Shown: positions 8,382 through 17,267 of the stretch, piece after piece
Layout of the letters: every line of letters starts with the position of its first letter
Position numbering within the stretch: position 1 is the stretch's first letter
NCBI GenBank assembly: GCA_013377005.1
Contig: JACABE010000001.1
Coordinates: forward strand, 87,307-151,306
Direction: 5' to 3'
DNA length: 64,000 bases
DNA from: Bacteroidota bacterium
Lineage (GTDB): Bacteria > Bacteroidota > Bacteroidia > Bacteroidales > JACABE01
Position numbers and translations under genes: made by a program
Notes under the pieces: model-generated
Databases searched by the model: none
What the model was told of the DNA's origin: nothing
The model's input: the letters and a program-made list of their open reading frames with translations, nothing else

Positions 8382-10769
8382 ATGAGAAAAGTAGGTTTTG
8401 GTTTTCTTTTTTTTATTGCCATGAATTTTTCTATGGGACTTTTTTTAAGTGCTCAAGAAATCAAATGTATTGATTGTCACGAAAATTTAATTTTAAATAC
8501 AGTTCATGATAAAATTATTAAATGTGGCGATTGTCATGATGATATTAGATCTGAAGAACATTCTAAAGCAAATATCAAAAAAGTAGATTGTAAAAAATGT
8601 CATGCAGCATTAAACACACAAATGAATAATGATGTACATCGCAAATTAAAGCATTTATCTGAAGCAAAATCGCCCAATTGTAAATCTTGCCATGGAACAC
8701 ATAATATAATTTCACCAACTACTATAAAAGACAAAGAAAAAACATATTGTGGTAAATGTCATAAAACTAATATTATGGCAACAGCTTATCATACGGTTAG
8801 TAATACAAACGAAAGTTGTGCTAAATGCCATAATAAAAAAGATCATAAGCTAGAATTGTCGAAATCTATTCATAAGAATTTATCCTGTGCTAATTGTCAT
8901 AGTTATGTGGTTAATAATATGGCAAATCACAAAAAAGCACCCAAAGATGGTGTTTTAGCCGATTGTTATTTATGCCACAGTGCAATTGCCAAGGAGCATA
9001 AAGAAAGTATCCATGGTTTATCGTTAACCGAAGGGATTAACGAAGCTGCTCAATGTTGGAATTGTCATGGTTCACACGATATTAGTCCTATAAATACAAT
9101 AGAAAGTAAAGTATATCCAATTAATCTACCTGCAACTTGTGGTAAGTGTCATGATGATACTACTTTTATCAAAAAGTATTCTTTATCAGCAAACAAGCCA
9201 GGTAAAACCTATTCAGAAAGTGTGCATGGTAAATTGGTGATGTCTGGAAAGAAAAATTCAGCAACATGTGTAACTTGTCATGGAAAGCACGATATTAAAA
9301 ATCGGGTTCAATATGCTTCTATGATATCCAGTGTTAATTTGCCTAACACGTGTGAAAAATGTCATAAAGAAATTACCGAAGATTATAAAAAATCAATTCA
9401 CTGGATAGCAGTTAAAAAGGGAATTCGAAGTGCTCCTTCTTGTAATGATTGTCATAGTGAACACAATATTCAAGCAATTAATACAATAAATAAAAGGGAT
9501 AAGATGAAAAAGATTCAGGATAATACCTGTCTTCAATGCCATCAAAACTTATTACTCTCTCAACGTTATGGAATGGAGAACATGAATGTAAAAAGCTATC
9601 AAGATAGTTATCATGGACTTGCTTCATCTCATGGTAATAAAAATGCAGCTATGTGTGTGGATTGCCATTCAGTACATAAAATTTTACCAAAAGACCATCC
9701 GGAATCTTCAACAAATAAAAACAATATTTTAAAAACTTGCAAAAAATGTCACACTGAAGCAACTGAAACTTTTGCAAACAGTTATTCTCATACTACTCAA
9801 GTAGGCTCTGCAGCTAATATTGAATCTATTGTCAGAAAAGTTTATTTCTGGTTAATTGTTGTTGTAATTGGCTGGATGTTTTTCCACAATCTTTTAATAT
9901 TAATTCACGAAATACGAAATAGATATAATAAATCAAAGAATGAAATACGAATTCCAAGATTTACAAAGAATGAACTTATTCAGCATACTATGCTATTAAG
10001 TTCTTTTATCTTATTAGCAATTACTGGATTTTTGTTAAAATTCCCTGATAGTATTCTTGGTGATTTATTTTACTCTTTAGGTTTAACAGAAATTATCCGT
10101 CAATGGATACATAGAATTTCTGCATTAGTAATGATAGTCTTATCTGTTTATCATGTTATTTATTTAATTTTTACTTCCAGAGGTCGTGATGTTTTATTTG
10201 GCTTATTCCCAAATTTTAGTGATCTTATTCAGATGAAAGATACGATGTTGTATTATTTACACTTGAGTAAAAAACATCCTGAATATGATAATTACAATTA
10301 TATTGAAAAGATGGAATATTGGGCATTAATTTGGGGTACTGTAATTATGGGATTAACAGGATTTGTTCTTTGGTTTCCAACTATAGTTGGAAATTGGGCC
10401 CCTGTTTGGTTTATTAAAGTAAGTGAAATTGTTCATTTCTACGAAGCAATATTAGCAACATTGGCAATTGTTGTCTGGCATTGGTTCTTTGTAATGTTCC
10501 GTCCAAATGAATATCCGGTAAGTTTTACGGTTTTTGATGGTAAAATGACAGTAAGTCATTATAAAGAAGAACATCGTTTGAAGTATTATAAAGTTATTCA
10601 AGAGTTTATGGAAATGGAAAAAGGAAATCTCAGTGCAAAGAAAGCAAGTCATTTCACGAAACTATTTATAGATACAATTGAAAAACAAGGAATAACCATG
10701 CAAGAGTTTGTGAATAATGAATTGATAAACGATGCAAAACTAAGAGAATTTATAAATAGTAATAACTAA
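8382..10769 (+). CDS. 16-haem cytochrome c fused to membrane cytochrome b (CbcL-like paralogue)
   Basis: Start set at ATG 8382 because it gives a proper signal peptide (MRKVGFGFLFF...LSAQE); the in-frame ATG at 8331 adds 17 residues inside a hairpin. The 795-aa product has 16 CxxCH motifs (CIDCH at 29-33 through CKKCH near 452), then a membrane cytochrome b domain from about residue 485 with conserved His in QHTMLL, WIHRIS, VYHVIY, EIVHFYEA and VWHWFF. It ends in a soluble tail of about 80 residues. Same order of domains and the same SxHG...CxDCHxxH modules as the preceding protein, but with a different haem number and without the complete 245-aa duplication. Probably a second menaquinol-linked multihaem oxidoreductase, tuned to another potential or partner. 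Confidence 0.9.
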   Translation: MRKVGFGFLFFIAMNFSMGLFLSAQEIKCIDCHENLILNTVHDKIIKCGDCHDDIRSEEHSKANIKKVDCKKCHAALNTQMNNDVHRKLKHLSEAKSPNCKSCHGTHNIISPTTIKDKEKTYCGKCHKTNIMATAYHTVSNTNESCAKCHNKKDHKLELSKSIHKNLSCANCHSYVVNNMANHKKAPKDGVLADCYLCHSAIAKEHKESIHGLSLTEGINEAAQCWNCHGSHDISPINTIESKVYPINLPATCGKCHDDTTFIKKYSLSANKPGKTYSESVHGKLVMSGKKNSATCVTCHGKHDIKNRVQYASMISSVNLPNTCEKCHKEITEDYKKSIHWIAVKKGIRSAPSCNDCHSEHNIQAINTINKRDKMKKIQDNTCLQCHQNLLLSQRYGMENMNVKSYQDSYHGLASSHGNKNAAMCVDCHSVHKILPKDHPESSTNKNNILKTCKKCHTEATETFANSYSHTTQVGSAANIESIVRKVYFWLIVVVIGWMFFHNLLILIHEIRNRYNKSKNEIRIPRFTKNELIQHTMLLSSFILLAITGFLLKFPDSILGDLFYSLGLTEIIRQWIHRISALVMIVLSVYHVIYLIFTSRGRDVLFGLFPNFSDLIQMKDTMLYYLHLSKKHPEYDNYNYIEKMEYWALIWGTVIMGLTGFVLWFPTIVGNWAPVWFIKVSEIVHFYEAILATLAIVVWHWFFVMFRPNEYPVSFTVFDGKMTVSHYKEEHRLKYYKVIQEFMEMEKGNLSAKKASHFTKLFIDTIEKQGITMQEFVNNELINDAKLREFINSNN

Positions 10770-10859
10770 GAATAGATAGATTTCTTTCAACTTACAGTCT
10801 GAATTTGAAAAATCAGCAATAATATTTTCAAAACAGATTTATAATGCGCTTTGGCTTTT

Positions 10860-10904
10860 AATCTTTTTTCATTCTCTGCTGTTTGCTTAGAATGAAAAAA
10901 GATT
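10860..10904. terminator. Bidirectional terminator between convergent redox operons
   Basis: A perfect 16-bp stem (10860-10875 with 10889-10904), with A/T-rich flanks on both sides. It separates the cytochrome cluster (+) from the Fe-S oxidoreductase pair (-). Confidence 0.7.
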
Positions 10905-11026
10905 CTGTTTAATTACCTCGTTAACTTGCGGCGAAGTGGATTGTTTTTGAATTAAAATTTGTATGAAAATGGTAATGTGGCAAAAATAGTTGGCAAAATA
11001 GCTGATGGGTTTTGTTTTAAATTACT

Positions 11027-11812
11027 TCATAATAAACTCTTTGCAATTAACTCAATTATGTCGTAATTAGAAATTTTCTCTTCCTCATTTTTGTATTTGA
11101 TACCGTCGCTTAACATTACCATACAATATGGGCAAGCGGTAGCAATAATGTCTGCTTTAATTTCTAAGACTTCTTCTATACGTTCAATAAAAATTTCTTT
11201 GTTGCCTTTTTCTGCTTCTTTAAACATTTGAGCACCACCAGCACCACAGCATAAAGCATAACTTCTGCAACGATTCATTTCGGTTCTGTTTCCTGTAAGT
11301 TTGTCGATTAAGTTTCGTGGTGTGTCGTAGATATTATTCGCTCTGCCCAAATAACAAGCATCGTGGTAAGTAATTATATTTTTATTAAAGATATCAGGAT
11401 TGATTTTTAATTTACCTTGCTCTACCAAGTTTTCTAAAAAAATTGTGCTATGAATCACTTCAAATTCTGCATCCAAATCAGGATATTCATTTTTGAATGT
11501 ATTAAAACAATGTGGGCAAAAAGTGACAATCTTCTTTACCTCATACATCTTTAGCATTTCTATTATAGTAAGTGCCTGCATCTGATACAGCATTTCGTTT
11601 CCGGCTCTTCTAACAGGGTCGCCACAACAGGTTTCTTCTTTACCCAGTATTGCATAATCAACTTCACAGGCAGAAAGAATCTGGCAAAATGCACGACTAA
11701 TCTTTTTGGCTCTGTCATCGATAGAACCCAAACAACCTACCCAAAATAAATATTCAGGTTTTTTCCCTTTTGCAAAACATTCCGAAAGTATCGGAACTTC
11801 TATATATTCCAT
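11027..11812 (-). CDS. HdrB-like CCG-domain Fe-S oxidoreductase subunit
   Basis: A 261-aa soluble protein made of two cysteine-rich CCG domains (PF02754 type): CCG at residues 62-64 and 188-190, with supporting cysteines in WVGCLG, TFCPHCFN, YHDACYLG and TACPYCMV. This is the composition of heterodisulfide reductase subunit B and of the C-terminal half of fused ETF:menaquinone oxidoreductase-type proteins. It follows the membrane Fe-S gene by 28 bp on the same strand, so the two products should form one complex. Substrate cannot be read directly; electron transfer with ETF is favoured because an acyl-CoA/ETF operon lies in the same window. Confidence 0.88.
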   Translation of the reverse strand: MEYIEVPILSECFAKGKKPEYLFWVGCLGSIDDRAKKISRAFCQILSACEVDYAILGKEETCCGDPVRRAGNEMLYQMQALTIIEMLKMYEVKKIVTFCPHCFNTFKNEYPDLDAEFEVIHSTIFLENLVEQGKLKINPDIFNKNIITYHDACYLGRANNIYDTPRNLIDKLTGNRTEMNRCRSYALCCGAGGAQMFKEAEKGNKEIFIERIEEVLEIKADIIATACPYCMVMLSDGIKYKNEEEKISNYDIIELIAKSLL

Positions 11813-11840
11813 AACTAATGATTTACTGAATAATTATATC

Positions 11841-13139
11841 TTACTGACTAATTTCTTTGGTCCATAACAATCTGTCTTCGGACGAAAACTGCCAAGGTGC
11901 TCCATTATTTTCTACATTGGAAAAGGCTGCCTTTATACCCGATGGTGCTTCGCCTTCTTCCATCACAAGATATCTTCGCATATCAACAATTAATGAAGGG
12001 TGATTGATATTTACCGGGCACTCCTGTGCACAAGCATTACAGGTGGTACAAGCCCATATTTCTTCATAAGAAAAGTATTCTTTGTTTAGCGATTTATTAT
12101 CAGCATAACTTTTGCCATTTTTTATCAATTCAGGACCTTTTTCTCTCATTCTGGCTCTTAAATCCATCATCAATTTTCTGGGCGAAAGCTTTTTGCCTGT
12201 TATGTTTGCCGGACAAACAGAAGTGCATCTACCGCATTGGGTGCAGGTAAGAGCGTCAAAATAGTTTTTCCAGCTAACATCTTCGGCATCTTTTACTCCA
12301 AATCTTTCGGGTACTGCATTGGGATCTCCTGCTGCATAAGCAGTTTCGGGGTTCATCATAATCTTTACTTCTTTAGTAACATTATCCATATTATATAGTT
12401 TTCCAAGAGGTTCTAATCGGCTCAAGAATACATTAGGCACAGATAAAAACACATGAAAATGCTTAGAATAGGGTAGTATATTAGCAAAAATAAATATCAA
12501 TAAAATATGTATCCACCAAAAAAACTGGTATAAATTAGCATCTTCTTCTCCGTTGCCTATTATCGTTGTCAAAAAATTACTAATGGGATAAAATCCTTTT
12601 ATTTCGGCAATGTTATTGTTAGAAGAAATATAGAATGTATTCATTCCCAATAATGAAAGCATTAATAGTAAAATCATGGTTAGTGCAATGTAGGCATCAA
12701 GATGCGTTTTGTGGGTCATTTCGATACCGTTAAATCGCTTGATTTTTAAGAAAACTCTTCTGCCAATAAAAAGAGTAATCATTACTAAAACAATAGCGGC
12801 AAATACATCTCCTGAAAACAGAATAATTTTGTAGATAATACCCAAAAAAGAAAGACTTTTTTCGCTACCACTTACACCATCTATTACCATTTCAATGCTT
12901 CCGACTGAAATTACACAAAACCCCCAGAAAACTAATGCATGCATTAAACCTAAAACAGGTTTGCGAAATATTTTGCTTTGCCCTAAAGCCACTTTAAGCA
13001 TTATTAAGAAGCGCTTTCCAAAATTTCTTATAGGAAAAGTTTTGGTAAGCTTGAATAAAGCTATAAGGTTGAAAATAGTGTAAGAAAAGATCCCAAGCGT
13101 GAGCAAAAGCGTGATAATAAAAATGATTTGCTTTATCAT
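11841..13139 (-). CDS. Membrane cytochrome b-like / 2[4Fe-4S] oxidoreductase subunit (HdrC/EMO-like)
   Basis: A 432-aa protein: five or so membrane helices in the first ~230 residues with His in GLMHAL and WWIHIL (NarI-like haem b candidates), then a dicluster ferredoxin domain. The two 4Fe-4S sites are CTQCGRCTSVCP (299-310) and CTTCNACAQECP (364-375). With the downstream CCG-domain gene it matches, split in two, the layout of membrane Fe-S oxidoreductases that link ETF to menaquinone in anaerobes. The alternative is a generic HdrC-type subunit using another donor. A -7 element is present at 13178-13185 on the minus strand. Confidence 0.88.
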   Translation of the reverse strand: MIKQIIFIITLLLTLGIFSYTIFNLIALFKLTKTFPIRNFGKRFLIMLKVALGQSKIFRKPVLGLMHALVFWGFCVISVGSIEMVIDGVSGSEKSLSFLGIIYKIILFSGDVFAAIVLVMITLFIGRRVFLKIKRFNGIEMTHKTHLDAYIALTMILLLMLSLLGMNTFYISSNNNIAEIKGFYPISNFLTTIIGNGEEDANLYQFFWWIHILLIFIFANILPYSKHFHVFLSVPNVFLSRLEPLGKLYNMDNVTKEVKIMMNPETAYAAGDPNAVPERFGVKDAEDVSWKNYFDALTCTQCGRCTSVCPANITGKKLSPRKLMMDLRARMREKGPELIKNGKSYADNKSLNKEYFSYEEIWACTTCNACAQECPVNINHPSLIVDMRRYLVMEEGEAPSGIKAAFSNVENNGAPWQFSSEDRLLWTKEISQ

Positions 13140-13696
13140 ATGTGTTTGTATCTGAATAATAAATTGTTTTACAAATACAAATATACAACAAATTACACAT
13201 TGATGTATGTTTCAGGTAATTTTTTATTTAAAAGTTTATGTAATTGAAAAACAAGCAGAATGAATTGGTGAAAATAAGAACATCCAAAAAATAACTTATT
13301 AATTCAATTTTTAATTTTACACTTCGACCCTAGCAGACATCACGCAATGCTATTATACCTCTTTCGTTTCGATTATTGGAAACTCAATAGGCAAAATTAA
13401 AAAGCAGCAAAAAAAATTATTTCTTGTAGTGTCGCTTTGTGCTAGTGTTTTGTCAAATAACCCTATAACTTCCAAAAAACAAATAGTAATATGTTTATTC
13501 TTGATGTTATTCGTTGTTATTTTATAATGAGACATATCATATAATGACAGTTCGCCTGCTAACTTCTTTTAAATTTAAATATTCATCAAAAAAATCTTTT
13601 TCATAAATCTTGATGAATAAATTATTTTGAGGTAGTGATATATTCTATGACTAATTTTTAATCAAAAACTTTTAATCCACTACATGAAGAATGATT
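13140..13696. other. 557-bp gap without a supported gene
   Basis: Contains the promoter of the Fe-S oxidoreductase pair at its left end. The rest is AT-rich; the 60-codon minus frame at 13353-13535 has no signal, motif or ribosome-binding context that would support it. No terminator-like hairpin or RNA gene was recognised. Confidence 0.5.
13178..13185 (-). promoter_or_regulatory. -7 element TATATTTG (minus strand)
   Basis: Matches TAnnTTTG read on the minus strand, 38 bp ahead of the start of the membrane Fe-S subunit gene. Confidence 0.45.
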
Positions 13697-14725
13697 TTAA
13701 ATTGCTCCTTCAAATTGCTTTAAAAAGCGTACATCATTTTCGAAGAATAATCGTAAGTCTTTAATGCCATAACGCAACATGGTAATGCGTTCGATACCCA
13801 TCCCAAAAGCAAATCCTGTATATAAATTACTGTCAATGCCACAATTGTCCAATACGTTAGGGTCAACCATGCCACAACCTAAAATTTCTACCCAACCGGT
13901 ATGTTTACAAATATTACAACCTTTGCCACCGCAAATACTGCATGAAATATCCATTTCGGCAGAAGGTTCCGTAAAGGGGAAGTAAGAAGGACGCAAACGA
14001 ATGCGGGTGCTTTCTCCAAACATTTCTTTGGCAAAATAAAGCAATGTTTGTTTTAAGTCGGCAAACGATACATTTTTATCAATATACAATCCTTCAACCT
14101 GATGAAAAATGCAATGTGCTCGAGCTGAGATAGCTTCATTTCGAAAAACTCTGCCAGGGAATATAGCTCTGATGGGTGGTTTGCTGTTTTCCATCATTCG
14201 AACCTGTACAGATGAAGTGTGGGTGCGCAAGGCAATATCTCCGGTTTCTAATGATTTTTCAATAAAAAAAGTATCCTGCATATCGCGGGCAGGATGTTCG
14301 GGCGGAAAATTTAAAGCTGAGAAATTATGCCAATCATCTTCTATTTCTGGGCCTTCGCTCACAACAAAACCAATACGAGAAAAGATGCTGATAATTTCGT
14401 TTCGCATTACTGATAGTGGGTGACGAGCACCTAATTCTAAAAAATCAGCAGACATACTGAGGTCAGATGCTTTTCTTTCTTCAGTAGAAGATAGAAAGCT
14501 ATCTTTAAATTCATCCAGTTTTTGTTGAGTATTGTTTTTTAAATCGTTGAGTAATACACCGATTTCTTTGCGAAACTCGGGAGCTACGTTTTTAAAATCG
14601 GCAAACAAATCTTGTATTTTACCTTTCTTTCCTAAAAATTGAATTCGGAATTGTTCCAGATGTTCTTGATTTTTTGGTAAAAAACTAAGTATTTCAGCGT
14701 TTAAAAGGGCAATTTTTTCCTTCAC
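13697..14725 (-). CDS. pheS: Phenylalanine--tRNA ligase alpha subunit
   Basis: A 342-aa class II aminoacyl-tRNA synthetase alpha chain, of normal length. It has an N-terminal coiled coil (about 1-85), then the catalytic core with GPEIEDDWHNFSALN, the substrate-pocket segment RPSYFPFTEPSAEMD and the C-terminal motif 3 GMGIERITMLRYGI. The Cys-rich loop CSICGGKGCNIC is usual in the family. Forms an alpha2-beta2 enzyme with PheT, which is not in this window. Its -7 element is at 14758-14765 on the minus strand, so it is probably transcribed alone. Confidence 0.97.
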   Translation of the reverse strand: MKEKIALLNAEILSFLPKNQEHLEQFRIQFLGKKGKIQDLFADFKNVAPEFRKEIGVLLNDLKNNTQQKLDEFKDSFLSSTEERKASDLSMSADFLELGARHPLSVMRNEIISIFSRIGFVVSEGPEIEDDWHNFSALNFPPEHPARDMQDTFFIEKSLETGDIALRTHTSSVQVRMMENSKPPIRAIFPGRVFRNEAISARAHCIFHQVEGLYIDKNVSFADLKQTLLYFAKEMFGESTRIRLRPSYFPFTEPSAEMDISCSICGGKGCNICKHTGWVEILGCGMVDPNVLDNCGIDSNLYTGFAFGMGIERITMLRYGIKDLRLFFENDVRFLKQFEGAI

Positions 14726-14757
14726 GGTATGATGATATTTATTATGTTTGTAAATGC

Positions 14758-14765
14758 AAAATTAC
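14758..14765 (-). promoter_or_regulatory. -7 element TAATTTTG for pheS
   Basis: Matches TAnnTTTG on the minus strand, 32 bp upstream of the pheS start codon. Confidence 0.45.
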
Positions 14766-14828
14766 AGAATATTCTTAATATTCATTCAATATTTGAATGT
14801 TGCAATAAAACAAATGATACTTATCGGT

Positions 14829-15512
14829 TTATTCTTCAATAATTGTAACGGTCATCGGAATGTCATTCAACGGACGGTTGTTTTTATCGGTAGTAACAGC
14901 AGCAATTTTGTCTATTACATTCAATCCATCAATTACTTCACCAAAAACAGTGTAATTATTATCTAAATGAGGAGTTCCTCCTATAGTAGTATAGGCTTTT
15001 ATTTGTTCAGGACTGAATGTTTTGCCCATTCGTTGAGCAAACATATTCAATTCTTCTGCAGTGAAAACTTTTCCTTGAACAATGTAAAATTGTGAACCCG
15101 ATGAGGCTTTTGTAGGATTTACTTGATCACCTTCGCGTGCAGCAGCTAAAGCTCCTTTTTTATGGAAAAGAGTATTGACAAACTCTGCAGGAATAGTATA
15201 AGTTGGACCTCCGTTTCCTAATAAACTACCTGCTGTTGCGTGTTTAGAATCAGGGTCACCACCTTGTATCATAAATTGATTGATTACCCTGTGAAATAAA
15301 GTGCTATCCAAATATTTTTCTTTCACTAATTTTATAAAATTATCTCTGTGTAAAGGAGTTTCATTGTATAGTTTAATTTTAATATCTCCATACTGAGTAA
15401 CTATTAGCACTATTTTATTTGAAGTTTGTATAGGTTTTTGAGCTTGAATCACATGACATAAAGTTAAGATAACGAAAGATGTAATAACAATTGATAAAAA
15501 TATTTTTTTCAT
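14829..15512 (-). CDS. Exported cyclophilin-type peptidyl-prolyl isomerase
   Basis: A 227-aa protein with an N-terminal signal peptide (to about residue 25) and a cyclophilin domain from about 30 to the end. Recognisable family segments are LFHRVINQFMIQGGDP, ASSGSQFYIVQG and YTVFGEVIDGLNVIDKIA. An insertion of about 30 residues (FTAEELNMFAQRMGKTF) is typical of Bacteroidota members. It should speed proline isomerisation in exported proteins, in the periplasm. Stands alone between pheS and a plus-strand lipoprotein gene. Confidence 0.95.
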   Translation of the reverse strand: MKKIFLSIVITSFVILTLCHVIQAQKPIQTSNKIVLIVTQYGDIKIKLYNETPLHRDNFIKLVKEKYLDSTLFHRVINQFMIQGGDPDSKHATAGSLLGNGGPTYTIPAEFVNTLFHKKGALAAAREGDQVNPTKASSGSQFYIVQGKVFTAEELNMFAQRMGKTFSPEQIKAYTTIGGTPHLDNNYTVFGEVIDGLNVIDKIAAVTTDKNNRPLNDIPMTVTIIEE

Positions 15513-15541
15513 GATTTTGCGATTATTAGTAAAAAAATATG

Positions 15542-15549
15542 TAGGTTTG
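15542..15549 (+). promoter_or_regulatory. -7 element TAGGTTTG
   Basis: Matches TAnnTTTG, 47 bp ahead of the small lipoprotein gene at 15597. Confidence 0.4.
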
Positions 15550-15596
15550 CTAAAAATTAAAATTCACTACAATATTAATAAAATATCAGTAAAAAG

Positions 15597-15971
15597 ATGA
15601 AATATTTTTCTAAAAAATTACTTTTTATTCCTCTTTTCGCAATAGCATTTTTGCTTAGTAATACTGCTTGTAAAGACGATACCGATTGTAAAATGGAAAT
15701 TGTAGCCAAGCTTTTTAGTGATACTACTATTGTTGTTCCTTATGCAAACGTATGGATTCATCAAAATGAGACAAATGTATATGGAACTACTGGTGCAACA
15801 GGTAAGTATGAACACACTTTTGCGTTAGAAGCTATTTTTAATATTACTGTTTCTGATAGTATATTAATAGATACCAGTACCAATCCTGATACTTATCTTC
15901 ATCGCATAGGAGAAGGAACTATTAGACTTAAACCAGGCGAAACGGTTAGAAAAAGTATTTTTATTAAATAA
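15597..15971 (+). CDS. Small hypothetical lipoprotein with transthyretin-like fold
   Basis: A 124-aa protein with an SPII signal peptide (lipobox SNTAC, Cys25). The remainder looks like a single beta-sandwich resembling carboxypeptidase-regulatory domains: VPYANVWIHQNET followed by GTTGATGKYEHTF. No catalytic motif. Single gene, followed by a strong bidirectional terminator. Function unknown. Confidence 0.75.
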   Translation: MKYFSKKLLFIPLFAIAFLLSNTACKDDTDCKMEIVAKLFSDTTIVVPYANVWIHQNETNVYGTTGATGKYEHTFALEAIFNITVSDSILIDTSTNPDTYLHRIGEGTIRLKPGETVRKSIFIK

Positions 15972-15986
15972 AATAAAAAATCTTTA

Positions 15987-16039
15987 AATAAAAGAAGAAG
16001 AGGTGAATCATACATTGACTCACCTCTTCTTCTTTTATT
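15987..16039. terminator. Strong bidirectional terminator
   Basis: A 20-bp perfect stem (15987-16006 with 16020-16039), extendable inward with one mismatch. Lies between convergent lipoprotein genes. Confidence 0.8.
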
Positions 16040-16053
16040 ACTATTTCAAATAG

Positions 16054-17109
16054 TTAAAGGTTTAAAATGAAGTATTGTAATATTTTCTGTACATCAGGAC
16101 TTACGCCAGATTGTGGTTCGTTATGAAAAGTAGTATAAAGAATATTACCACCTTGATTACAAGTGATTCCATAATGACACAGCACAGCCAAAGGACCATA
16201 ACTCGTTGCCAGATTATTATCCTGTAATAATACTGTAAACTGAGGACCCAGTTGCTGAATAACATACCATGCACCCAAATCGTAATGAATTGTCATTTTT
16301 GTTTTCCCTAATAATGTTTGAATTGCAGGAGAAATAATATCAATGCTATCGATATAGCCAGACTGACCGGTTTTCATTGCACATAGTATAGTGTCGTTAA
16401 TAAAACCACCGATTTTAGGAGCACATGTATTGGTTTGTTTTAGGCTTAAGTGTGCATTGTAATCTTTTGTGCGCTGAGAAAAGCTCTTATTATTACCATC
16501 GCCGATTAAATATTCTACAGCCCAGTCAGAAGCATAAATACTACCGCAGTTGGCTACAAAAGATGCAAGATTTGAATATTTTAAACTGTCGAGCAAATCT
16601 GATTTACCGCAATTGAGAAAAATAGCCTGATAACCACTGATATTTGAAAAACTATCCAGTGCAGATATCTGCAACTGAGTGGCAGAATAACCCAGCGAAT
16701 CAATAATAATGGTTTGGATTTTATCATAGTATCCTGCAACATAAGCCAGATTCCCTACCTGATTGAGGACTGTTTGCTGTGGTGTTAATAATACTGCTTG
16801 GTTTTCAGTAATATTTACGTTAATAACAGACATAAATATATGTCCGCTACCGGATTGAATAACTAATTTATGAGCGCCCACAGGAACTGCAAACGAAAAA
16901 TAACCATTCATATTTGAAACTGTTGCACAAGACGGATAGTCCTGAACAAATATTTTTACTGCACCTAATTTTATTCCTTTTTTAGAATAAACATAACCAG
17001 ATACAACACCTGTTTTTAAAGCTGGCGAAGAATCATCTTTTTTGCAGGAAAGCAAACCGATTGAAGCTACAAAAACTGTAACGAAGAAGAAAATCATTAA
17101 TTTTTTCAT
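16054..17109 (-). CDS. Lipoprotein with carboxypeptidase-regulatory domain and amidotransferase-like fold
   Basis: Start set at 17109: it gives a lipoprotein signal (lipobox LLSC, Cys22), whereas the upstream in-frame ATG at 17217 adds 36 residues across the promoter. The 351-aa product has a CarboxypepD-reg-like domain (about 35-110; GYVYSKKGIKLGAVKIFV) and then a Rossmann-like domain. The segments YQAIFLNCGKSD, CGSIYASDWAVEYLIG and GGNILYTTFHNEP recall class I glutamine amidotransferase-like (ThuA-like) folds. The nucleophile Cys and catalytic His of true amidotransferases are not evident, so a binding role is as likely as catalysis. Monocistronic. Confidence 0.75.
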   Translation of the reverse strand: MKKLMIFFFVTVFVASIGLLSCKKDDSSPALKTGVVSGYVYSKKGIKLGAVKIFVQDYPSCATVSNMNGYFSFAVPVGAHKLVIQSGSGHIFMSVINVNITENQAVLLTPQQTVLNQVGNLAYVAGYYDKIQTIIIDSLGYSATQLQISALDSFSNISGYQAIFLNCGKSDLLDSLKYSNLASFVANCGSIYASDWAVEYLIGDGNNKSFSQRTKDYNAHLSLKQTNTCAPKIGGFINDTILCAMKTGQSGYIDSIDIISPAIQTLLGKTKMTIHYDLGAWYVIQQLGPQFTVLLQDNNLATSYGPLAVLCHYGITCNQGGNILYTTFHNEPQSGVSPDVQKILQYFILNL

Positions 17110-17140
17110 AATATGATATTTAGATTGTTTTTTTATAAGA

Positions 17141-17148
17141 CAAAGGTA
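17141..17148 (-). promoter_or_regulatory. -7 element TACCTTTG (minus strand)
   Basis: Matches TAnnTTTG, 31 bp ahead of the start chosen for the lipoprotein gene. This supports the start at 17109 rather than 17217. Confidence 0.5.
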
Positions 17149-17233
17149 CAATGAAAAAGGTTGTCTGAAATATAAATATTTTTTAATATATAAATCAAAA
17201 GAAAGGGGAATTCCCAAATCATCAAATAATTAC

Positions 17234-17241
17234 TACCTTTG
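17234..17241 (+). promoter_or_regulatory. -7 element TACCTTTG for uvrA
   Basis: Matches TAnnTTTG, 26 bp ahead of the uvrA start codon. Confidence 0.5.
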
Positions 17242-17267
17242 CAGCCGTTTTTGAAAAACATAACTTA

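Noticed and set aside
13353-13535. 60-codon minus-strand open frame in the pheS-side gap
   Set aside because: No start context, signal peptide or motif, and composition like the surrounding non-coding DNA.
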